Origin: Bacteroidota bacterium
GTDB lineage: Bacteria; Bacteroidota; Bacteroidia; Bacteroidales; CAJPTX01
DNA length: 6,264 bases
Direction of reading: 5' to 3'
Assembly (NCBI GenBank): GCA_002748015.1
Contig: PDRH01000093.1
Coordinates: 1-6,264, forward strand
Numbering within the stretch: position 1 is the first letter of the stretch; each line of letters begins with the position of its first letter. The position numbers and the translations under genes are program-made. The notes under the pieces are model-generated. The model was not told where the DNA came from, did not search any database, and saw nothing but the letters and a program-made list of their open reading frames with translations. Shown one piece after another: positions 1 to 5,190 of the stretch.

Positions 1-553
1 GATGCTGGCGCAGCGAGGGCTTGCCCGGGTGGATGCCATCGATATAGCGCCTGAGGCCGTGGAGCAGGCGGAGCGGAATGTGGCGCATTCTCCCTGGCCT
101 GGGGCTGTTGAGGTGCATCATAGCTCCTTTCAGCTGTGGGCGGAGGCTTGCCCCTCGCCCTACGAGCTGGTTGTGTCCAATCCGCCCTACTTCAGCAATT
201 CGCTAAAGGGGCCAGATGAGCGGCGCAACGCCATGCGGCATAATGATTTGCTGCCGCACGATGAGCTGCTGGAGGCGCTGGATTTGTGCCTTTCTCCGGA
301 TGGGGTCTTCGCGGGGATTTTCCCGACCTCGGAGGGGGCGCTCTTCATCGCCCGTGCGGCGCAGCTAGGCTTCTACTGCCGTCGGCAGCTGCTGGTGTCG
401 GCCAAGCCCAATGGCCCGGTGAAGCGTATGCTATGCGAGCTATCGCGCGGGTCTGGGGCGGGGGTTGAAGAGCAGATGAGCATCTACGACCACTCGGGTG
501 AGTACGCGCGGGGCTACCGGGAGCTGACGGGCGATTTCTACCTGAACTTCTAG
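1..553 (+). CDS. trmN6: tRNA1(Val) (adenine(37)-N6)-methyltransferase TrmN6, 5' end cut by the window
   Basis: This is a Rossmann-fold, SAM-dependent methyltransferase that makes m6A at position 37 of tRNA-Val in the cytoplasm. The visible 183 residues match the E. coli TrmN6 (YfiC) layout as I remember it. They open with MLAQR, which in that family directly follows the glycine-rich SAM motif I. The acidic residue of AIDI then should contact the SAM ribose, and the N6-adenine signature NPPY sits at bases 179-190. The C-terminus (GYRELTGDFYLNF) resembles the family ending. The ATG at base 2 is therefore internal: about 55-60 N-terminal residues, including motif I, lie left of the window, and base 1 is the last base of the preceding codon. 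The reading frame is intact to the TAG at 551-553. A promoter box starts only 15 bases after the stop, so the next gene is probably transcribed separately. The family assignment is strong; the exact tRNA target is inferred from it. Confidence 0.9.
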   Translation, partial: MLAQRGLARVDAIDIAPEAVEQAERNVAHSPWPGAVEVHHSSFQLWAEACPSPYELVVSNPPYFSNSLKGPDERRNAMRHNDLLPHDELLEALDLCLSPDGVFAGIFPTSEGALFIARAAQLGFYCRRQLLVSAKPNGPVKRMLCELSRGSGAGVEEQMSIYDHSGEYARGYRELTGDFYLNF

Positions 554-576
554 GTTCGGGCAAATCATTATCTTTG
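548..576 (+). promoter_or_regulatory. Bacteroidota-type promoter for the PASTA/T9SS/RluD unit
   Basis: TATCTTTG at 569-576 is an exact match to the Bacteroidota -7 consensus TAnnTTTG. The -33 element is poor: TTC at 548-550, 18 bases upstream and overlapping the end of trmN6, is the nearest thing to the usual TTG. Transcription would start near 583, giving a leader of roughly 37 bases before the ATG at 620. The GGAGG at 578-582 looks like a Shine-Dalgarno sequence but is about 37 bases from the start codon, too far to act as one. Confidence 0.55.
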
Positions 577-619
577 CGGAGGTAAAATATCGTCCTGGGC
601 GAAATATCTGTATAGGTTT

Positions 620-1447
620 ATGGTCAAGTTCCGTGATATAACGCATTACGTCTGGAGCATTCCCTACGTGAAGCATCCGTTGCTGGGGGTGCTGCTGGGG
701 GTGCTCATCGTGGTTATCGTCTTTGTCTCGCTGTCGCTCTTTACGCGCCATGGCCGGGAGTTCCCCGTGCCTGATTTCCGTACGCTTCCGCTGGATGAGG
801 CTAATGGCTTGGCCGATCGTGAGGGGCTGCAGCTGGTGATTTCGGATTCGACGTATGTTATAGGCCGTCGGCCGGGCGAGGTGCTCGAGCAGCAGCCCAA
901 GCCGGGTAGCAAGGTGAAGAAGGGGCGAAATGTATTCCTGCTGGTCAATGCGCTGTCCCCCCAGCTGATAGAGGCTCCGAATGCGCTGGGCGTACCGATT
1001 AAGCGTGCGATTCTGGTGCTCAATCGTGCGGGCCTGGAGGTTGGCAAGGTGGACTTCGTATATGATGTTGCGCTGGGTGAGGTGCGCCAGCAGCGGTATC
1101 GGGGGAGGCCCATTAGTCCCGGTGAGCAGATACCGAAGGGGGCGCGCGTGGACCTAACGCTAGGGAACGGGGAGACCCCTAATCGGCAGTCGATTAGCCC
1201 CCGCCTGGAGGATATGACGCTCCGTGAGGCGCGGAATGCGCTGGCGAAGCGCTTTTTGAACGTGGGTAAGGTTACCTATGATGAAACGGTGAAGAACCTT
1301 TCCGACTCGCTCAAGGCCAAGGTGTACAGCAGCTATCCGCCGTCGAATGCCCGGCGCAGGATGGGGCTTGGTGCACCGGTTGACCTCTGGATGACGCTCA
1401 ACCAGGCGAGGATAGATAATCCTAAGCAGGGGAAACCATCCAGCTAA
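620..1447 (+). CDS. membrane-anchored protein with three PASTA domains
   Basis: This 275-residue protein has a short cytoplasmic N-terminus, one strong membrane segment at about residues 20-41 (rich in L, V, I and G) and then an exported body. The body divides into three PASTA-like units at about 48-112, 116-183 and 190-262. Each has the typical order of an alpha helix over small/large residues (DEANGLADREGL; KRAILVLNRAGLEVG; REARNALAKRFLNVG) followed by a pro-rich VxxQxPxPGxxVxKG-like strand. The first unit is canonical (VLEQQPKPGSKVKKG); the third is divergent (VYSSYPPSNARRRMGLGAPVDL). PASTA domains in other bacteria bind peptidoglycan or muropeptides, usually on Ser/Thr kinases or penicillin-binding proteins. 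There is no kinase or transpeptidase domain here, so a periplasmic cell-wall-sensing or scaffold role is only an inference. It is first in the unit, 5 bases ahead of the T9SS protein. Kinase-free PASTA proteins of this layout next to rluD are familiar in Bacteroidota. Confidence 0.88.
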   Translation: MVKFRDITHYVWSIPYVKHPLLGVLLGVLIVVIVFVSLSLFTRHGREFPVPDFRTLPLDEANGLADREGLQLVISDSTYVIGRRPGEVLEQQPKPGSKVKKGRNVFLLVNALSPQLIEAPNALGVPIKRAILVLNRAGLEVGKVDFVYDVALGEVRQQRYRGRPISPGEQIPKGARVDLTLGNGETPNRQSISPRLEDMTLREARNALAKRFLNVGKVTYDETVKNLSDSLKAKVYSSYPPSNARRRMGLGAPVDLWMTLNQARIDNPKQGKPSS

Positions 1448-1452
1448 TTGCC

Positions 1453-3444
1453 ATGCTAATGCGTACGAATTCTCGCTTGCTGGTGCTAATGGCCTTTTGC
1501 TTCCCGCTCCTTGCGTCTGCGGGCGAGCTGCTGGTGCCTACCTTTTCCCGTGCATCGCATAGCGGGGAGGTGCGGCCTGCGGTCAAGACCCGCAGTGGGC
1601 ACGCCTCCCGGGGGAAGCTCGGGCTACCCTTCTTTGACGACTTTACCTATGCGCCCCCCCAGCCCCTTGAGAGCCTTTGGGAGGAGGGGGGCTCGGCGAG
1701 TACCGCCTACGGTATAGCCAACTATCCTCCGACTTTCGGCACGCTGGTGCTGGATGCGACGGATGGGGAGGGGCGTGCCTACCAGCCGACACCGCCCGAC
1801 AAGGTGCTAAAGCCGTCATTTGAGGCTGACCGCATCACCTCTAGAGTTATAGACCTAAGCCATCCGACCAATGCGCCAGCGCTCTACCAGCCGAGCGATT
1901 CGCTCTATCTCTCCTTCTGGGTGCAGGCTGGGGGTAAGGCGCTTGCTCCAACGCCTAATGATTCGCTGGTGCTGGAGTTCTACTCCAAGGCGCACGATAA
2001 GTTCCGCACCGTGCTACGCCTCTCCTACGATGCCCAGCGGGGGACGCTCAGCCAGGATTATAGCCACCTGAAGGGGTGGCCAGAGCGCATCACCGCACGC
2101 AGCGATACGGCAGATAGGCATTTCTTTCGCATCTATGTACCCATACGGGATAGGGAGTACATATCGCCCGACTTCCAGTTCCGCTTTCGGAATAGGGCTA
2201 CGCTGACTATAGACCCCAATAGCCCGGCCAATACGGCCAATGCCTCGATTTGGCTTGTGGACCGGGTGTACATCTGGTCCAACCGTACGTGCGTGGATGG
2301 TGATTCTCCGGATGCTGGTCTGGTGGATCTCCCCGAGCCACCGCTCCCGTTGTACACGCAGGTGCCGGCCGATGCGTTCGCAGAACTGCTGGAGCGTCGC
2401 AATACGGAGAAGTACGATTCGGTGGTCATGTGCTACCGTAACTTTGATTCACGCTCCAAGACCATGGGGCTACGCTTCTACATCATTAATGCGAAGAGTA
2501 GTACTATTCTCTGGTCCTCGAATGGTATCCACTCCATAGCACCGGGGGAGCAGAAGCGCTTTTCGCGGAGGTACAAAGGGGATAGGATATATGGTGGGCT
2601 TAGCGGCGAGATCCACCTCCGCTATCAGAACCAGCTCGATGCCCACGACCCGACGGTCTTCTCGGTGAACAACAATAGCTACCGGGATTTCTTAGCGGAG
2701 GATAGCTATGCCTACGACCTAGGGCACTCTGCGCTCGGCTACGGCATCGTCGGCAATGGGGCGAGTAGGGCTAAGGTGGCGTTGCGCTTCGACCCGCTTC
2801 GCCCGACGACGGTTCATTCGGTGAGTATATTCTTCAACCAGATTGCACAGGCGGATAAGCGTCCCTCCTTCTACCTATGCCTCTGGGCGGAGCGGGATGG
2901 TAAGCCCGGTGCGCTGATAGCTAAGCAGAAGGTGGAGCCGCCGCTCACGAGCGATGAGCTGGGGAAGTTCCATGAGTTCCCCCTCGAGGAGCCGCTGCTG
3001 CTGGAGAAGCCGTTCTACGTGGGCTGGCAACAGACGGCTGATGAGCTGCTGAACATAGGCTTTGACCCCACTAGCGGTCTTAGCCCGCAGCTGTACTATA
3101 CGACTTCGGGGAGCTGGTCTCCCTCGATCTATCAGGGTGCGCTGATGGTGCGTATTCGTTGCGGTGGGGAGGATGGCAAACGGCCGGATACTCCCGCCCC
3201 GGTATGCTCTGCGGGTACGGTGGAGTGCACCCTCCAGCCGAACCCGGCCTCTACGCATGTAACCGTGCGCACGGAAGCCCGTGGTACGGCCAGCGTCTAT
3301 AGCCTCGATGGGCGCCTGCTGCTGACGGGGATGCCGCTCAATGTTCCCTTTGCTATTGATGCGCTACGGCCGGGGGTGTATCTACTGCGTGTTATTCCCG
3401 AGGGGGGGCAGGCTCCTGGGGCGTTTAAACTCGTGGTGCGGTGA
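1453..3444 (+). CDS. exported T9SS cargo protein with type A C-terminal sorting domain, function unknown
   Basis: This 663-residue protein starts with a Sec signal peptide: basic residues at 4-8, a hydrophobic core at 9-20 and a likely cut after ASA at residue 23. The ATG at 1459 would serve equally well as the start. An all-beta N-terminal region at about 58-275 begins with LPFFDDF, includes YLSFWVQAGG, DSLVLEF and FQFRFRN, and ends in WLVDRVYI. This suggests a MAM- or lectin-like beta sandwich, by pattern only. Residues 290-585 are beta-rich and unassigned; I see no catalytic motif. The last 72 or so residues are a T9SS type A sorting domain: LQPNPAS at 594-600, VYSLDGRLL at 615-623, then LRPGVYLLRV and a terminal KLVVR. 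The protein should cross the outer membrane by T9SS and be released or anchored to lipopolysaccharide. It sits 5 bases after the PASTA gene and overlaps the pseudouridine synthase gene by 4. C16 is not in a lipobox, so it is not a lipoprotein. Confidence 0.88.
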   Translation: MLMRTNSRLLVLMAFCFPLLASAGELLVPTFSRASHSGEVRPAVKTRSGHASRGKLGLPFFDDFTYAPPQPLESLWEEGGSASTAYGIANYPPTFGTLVLDATDGEGRAYQPTPPDKVLKPSFEADRITSRVIDLSHPTNAPALYQPSDSLYLSFWVQAGGKALAPTPNDSLVLEFYSKAHDKFRTVLRLSYDAQRGTLSQDYSHLKGWPERITARSDTADRHFFRIYVPIRDREYISPDFQFRFRNRATLTIDPNSPANTANASIWLVDRVYIWSNRTCVDGDSPDAGLVDLPEPPLPLYTQVPADAFAELLERRNTEKYDSVVMCYRNFDSRSKTMGLRFYIINAKSSTILWSSNGIHSIAPGEQKRFSRRYKGDRIYGGLSGEIHLRYQNQLDAHDPTVFSVNNNSYRDFLAEDSYAYDLGHSALGYGIVGNGASRAKVALRFDPLRPTTVHSVSIFFNQIAQADKRPSFYLCLWAERDGKPGALIAKQKVEPPLTSDELGKFHEFPLEEPLLLEKPFYVGWQQTADELLNIGFDPTSGLSPQLYYTTSGSWSPSIYQGALMVRIRCGGEDGKRPDTPAPVCSAGTVECTLQPNPASTHVTVRTEARGTASVYSLDGRLLLTGMPLNVPFAIDALRPGVYLLRVIPEGGQAPGAFKLVVR

Positions 3445-4457
3445 GCCATCGGCCATCCCCGGAGGATCTGTTCCTCGTGCGTGAGGTGCCGGTGGATCCC
3501 GGGCAGAGTCCGCTGCGTGTGGATAGATTCCTGGTGGATCGGCTGGAGAATGTTAGCCGTGCCTTCTTGCGGAGGGCGCTTGACCGGGGTATGGTGTGGG
3601 TTAGCGGTGCGCCGGTGAAGGCCTCCTACCGGGTGAAGCCTGGGGATGTGGTGCATGTTTACCAGGAGGAGGAGCCGCGGGAGGTGGAGGTACTACCTGA
3701 GGATATTCCTTTGGATGTGGTGCATGAGGATGAAGACCTGCTCGTGGTGAATAAGCCGGCTGGTATGGTAGTGCATCCCGGGCATGGGCATTTCTCGGGC
3801 ACGCTCATCAATGCGCTGCTTTTCCACTTTCGGGATTTGCCCCTCTTTCAGGAGGGGGGAGTGCGCCCTGGGCTTGCCCATAGGATAGACAAGGATACCT
3901 CTGGCTTGCTGGCCATAGGCAAGACGGAGCGGGCGATGCAGTCGCTCGGCCAGCAGTTCCTTGCCAAGAGTACTTCGCGCAGCTATTTGGCCCTGGTATG
4001 GGGACGCTTCGAGGCTGAGGAGGGGACGGTGGAGGGGCATATTGGGCGAGATCCCCGGGATCGGCAGCGTCAGCGGGTGTTTCCCGATGGGGAGCAGGGT
4101 AAGCCCGCCGTTACGCACTACCGTGTGCTGGAGTCCTACCAGTTTGCCAGCCTCCTGGAGTGTAGACTGGAGACAGGACGTATGCACCAGATACGGGTGC
4201 ACATGCAGCATATTCAGCACCCGCTCTTTGGGGATGCGCGCTACGGGGGGGATCGGGTGCTGCGTGGGGTAGATACGCCCCAGTACCGGGATTTCATCCG
4301 CCGTGCAATGCTGGCCTGCCCGCGCCAGGCACTGCATGCGCAGTCGCTGGGCTTGAAGCATCCCGTCTCGGGTGAGGCCCTAAGCTTTAGCGTGCCGCCC
4401 CCTGCGGATATGCAGGAACTGCTGACGATGTGGCGGGAGTACGTTCAGGGTTTGTAG
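3441..4457 (+). CDS. rluD: RluD-type 23S rRNA pseudouridine synthase
   Basis: This 338-residue cytoplasmic enzyme isomerises uridine to pseudouridine in large-subunit rRNA. E. coli RluD acts on helix 69; the exact sites here are inferred. An S4 RNA-binding domain occupies about residues 25-72 (LRVDRFLVDRLENVSRAFLR onward). The RluA-family catalytic domain follows, with NKPAGMVVHPGHG from residue 104, the catalytic-Asp motif HRIDKDTSGLL at 147-157 (D150 is the predicted nucleophile) and GRMHQIRVH at 246-254. The last motif is usually GRTHQIRVH, so M248 is a mild deviation. The start is GTG, fixed by an in-frame TAA at 3426-3428: no other start codon lies between that stop and GTG 3441. The start overlaps the upstream TGA as GTGA, implying translational coupling to the T9SS gene. 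The length fits Bacteroidota homologues. A related RluA-family specificity is possible, but the N-terminal S4 domain favours RluD. Confidence 0.92.
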   Translation: MSHRPSPEDLFLVREVPVDPGQSPLRVDRFLVDRLENVSRAFLRRALDRGMVWVSGAPVKASYRVKPGDVVHVYQEEEPREVEVLPEDIPLDVVHEDEDLLVVNKPAGMVVHPGHGHFSGTLINALLFHFRDLPLFQEGGVRPGLAHRIDKDTSGLLAIGKTERAMQSLGQQFLAKSTSRSYLALVWGRFEAEEGTVEGHIGRDPRDRQRQRVFPDGEQGKPAVTHYRVLESYQFASLLECRLETGRMHQIRVHMQHIQHPLFGDARYGGDRVLRGVDTPQYRDFIRRAMLACPRQALHAQSLGLKHPVSGEALSFSVPPPADMQELLTMWREYVQGL

Positions 4458-4504
4458 TTTCACTCATCCGTTATCCTAGGGATATGGTGCTCTGCTATGC
4501 CAAA

Positions 4505-4566
4505 GGGCTATATACAGTGCGCTAGGTTGTGCGGATTTGCGCTGAGGCGGTTGATACATATAGCCC
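4505..4566 (+). other. 9-bp inverted repeat forming a possible stem-loop
   Basis: GGGCTATAT at 4505-4513 is the exact reverse complement of ATATAGCCC at 4558-4566, separated by 44 bases. Within the loop, CAGTGCGC (4515-4522) can partly pair with GCGCTG (4540-4545) across a bulge. The right arm overlaps the left terminal inverted repeat of the element at 4563-4769, so pairing here would compete with pairing of that repeat. No T-run follows, so it does not look like a terminator. By simple probability a 9-bp match this close is suggestive, not conclusive. Confidence 0.4.
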
Positions 4567-4769
4567 CAATTCGGTTTATATCTGTTCGCTATTTTAGGCA
4601 TGTGGCGAGCCGCTATGCCTATGGGCAGCTTGCTACCCAATGCGCCGAATAGTGGGTATTTATCTCGAGTAAGTAGCCCGTAGCGGCAGTCGGCTTTTTG
4701 GCTTCGTTCAACAGCGCTAGCTTTTATCCTCCCCGCCAGTATCGCGCCGCTAATAAACCGAATTGGTGC
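4563..4769. repeat. candidate MITE-like or invertible element bounded by 17-bp inverted repeats
   Basis: CCAATTCGGTTTAT at 4566-4579 has a perfect 14-base reverse complement, ATAAACCGAATTGG, at 4753-4766. Extending outward, 4563-4579 pairs with 4753-4769 at 16 of 17 positions; the mismatch is C4565 against T4767. The direct repeat CATATAG flanks the pair, at 4557-4563 on the left and 4771-4777 on the right. That resembles a 6-7 base target duplication, though one extra base (G4770) sits between the right arm and its copy, and the final G of the left copy overlaps the left arm. The 173 bases between the 14-base arms carry no recognisable gene and no TAnnTTTG box on either strand. Alternatives are a DNA-inversion segment or a long-range RNA stem. 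The repeats are seen directly; the mobile or invertible interpretation is inferred. Confidence 0.5.
4609..4687 (+). other. nested, mutually exclusive stem-forming segments inside the element
   Basis: GCCGCTATG at 4609-4617 can pair with CGTAGCGGC at 4679-4687 (9 bp, one T-G wobble). Inside it, TACCCA at 4634-4639 can pair either back to TGGGCA at 4622-4627 (one mismatch, short hairpin) or forward to TGGGTA at 4653-4658 (6 bp perfect). In addition TAGCGGC at 4681-4687 can pair with GCCGCTA at 4609-4615 or with a second exact GCCGCTA at 4746-4752. Such alternative pairings are the pattern seen in RNA switches, but each stem is short and no covariation can be judged from a single sequence. Confidence 0.3.
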
Positions 4770-5019
4770 GCATATAGGTTATTCTGGGTATGTACCGTAT
4801 TGTGCCAGCTAATGGGGCTAATTTGGGTTTTTATAGAAAGCCAGAGGAGAGGGAGGCCGAATTTTACATCCTTTTCGCACTCGTGGTGTGCATTTCTTAA
4901 AATACCATCGTGGCGAATACCTTATTACCATCATGCGAAATATGTCTATATCGACTAATACCCTTTTGCTTCTGCGTGTGCTATAGTTGGAATTTTCTAT
5001 CCGTGGGGACTATTTACAA

Positions 5020-5108
5020 GGTGTACAAATAGGTGTCTACTGGGCTTTTAGATAGCGACTTAGCCACTTTTTTTACCCCTTATTCTGGTGTCTATTTTAG
5101 GGTGCTAG
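5020..5108. repeat. short GGTGT-type direct repeats upstream of the transporter promoter
   Basis: GGTGTCTA occurs exactly at 5032-5039 and 5087-5094. Related words are GGTGTACA at 5020-5027, 12 bases before the first copy, and GGTGCTAG at 5101-5108, 14 bases after the second. All lie within about 100 bases upstream of the -33 element at 5121, where an activator or repressor could bind. Eight-base repeats are weak evidence on their own, so this is a tentative regulatory reading. Confidence 0.25.
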
Positions 5109-5120
5109 TCCTGTGGGCTA

Positions 5121-5151
5121 TTGGGGGATTGTGATATTCTACCTAACTTTG
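5121..5151 (+). promoter_or_regulatory. Bacteroidota-type promoter for the SLC13/DASS transporter gene
   Basis: TTG at 5121-5123 and TAACTTTG at 5144-5151 match the Bacteroidota -33 (TTG) and -7 (TAnnTTTG) elements, with a 20-base spacer that is right for this sigma factor class. Transcription would begin near 5158, leaving a leader of about 30 bases before ATG 5191. That leader is very AT-rich (AAAAAATAG, AATATTAAAT), typical of well-translated Bacteroidota genes that lack a Shine-Dalgarno sequence. Its position directly ahead of the only downstream gene supports the call. Confidence 0.7.
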
Positions 5152-5190
5152 GTTCAAAGGAAAAAATAGTAATATTAAATGTTTTGAGCT

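Larger units (their letters stand above)
4458..5190. other. 733-base intergenic region without a convincing gene
   Basis: No reading frame here has family resemblance, and I find no tRNA, SRP, RNase P or tmRNA signature. Base composition drops: lines 4861-4920 and 4981-5040 count to about 40% GC and 38% GC, while the flanking genes look to be well above 50%. From left to right it contains a small palindrome just after rluD (4472-4484), a 9-bp inverted repeat (4505-4513 with 4558-4566), a candidate element of about 207 bases bounded by inverted repeats (4563-4769), a stretch of plain AT-richer sequence (4778-5010), short GGTGT repeats (5020-5108) and the promoter of the transporter gene (5121-5151). 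No strong intrinsic terminator for rluD is visible. The region is unusually long compared with the 5-base and overlapping gene junctions upstream. Confidence 0.75.

Noticed and set aside
1486..1500. Lipoprotein signal at Cys16 of the T9SS protein
   Set aside because: The residue before the Cys is Phe, incompatible with a lipobox, and a Sec cleavage site follows at ASA 21-23.
3693..4361. 222-codon open frame on the - strand, opposite rluD
   Set aside because: It is an antisense shadow inside a well-supported pseudouridine synthase gene and has no recognisable domain.
4472..4484. TATCCTAGGGATA palindrome 14 bases after rluD as an intrinsic terminator
   Set aside because: The stem is only 5 bp with a 3-base loop, and no T-run follows, so termination is unlikely.
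4695..4725. tRNA-like TTCAAC loop
   Set aside because: The flanking bases do not form a 5-bp T-stem, and no acceptor or anticodon arm can be assembled around it.
4698..4958. 86-codon open frame on the + strand starting at TTG
   Set aside because: It starts at a TTG in a T-run, has no promoter or family resemblance, overlaps the right arm of the inverted repeat, and its composition (many W, Y, S and C) looks like translated non-coding DNA.
5042..5074. Possible terminator: GGCT...AGCC stem followed by seven T
   Set aside because: The stem is only 4 bp with a 15-base loop. The T-run is striking, but the hairpin is too weak to support a call.
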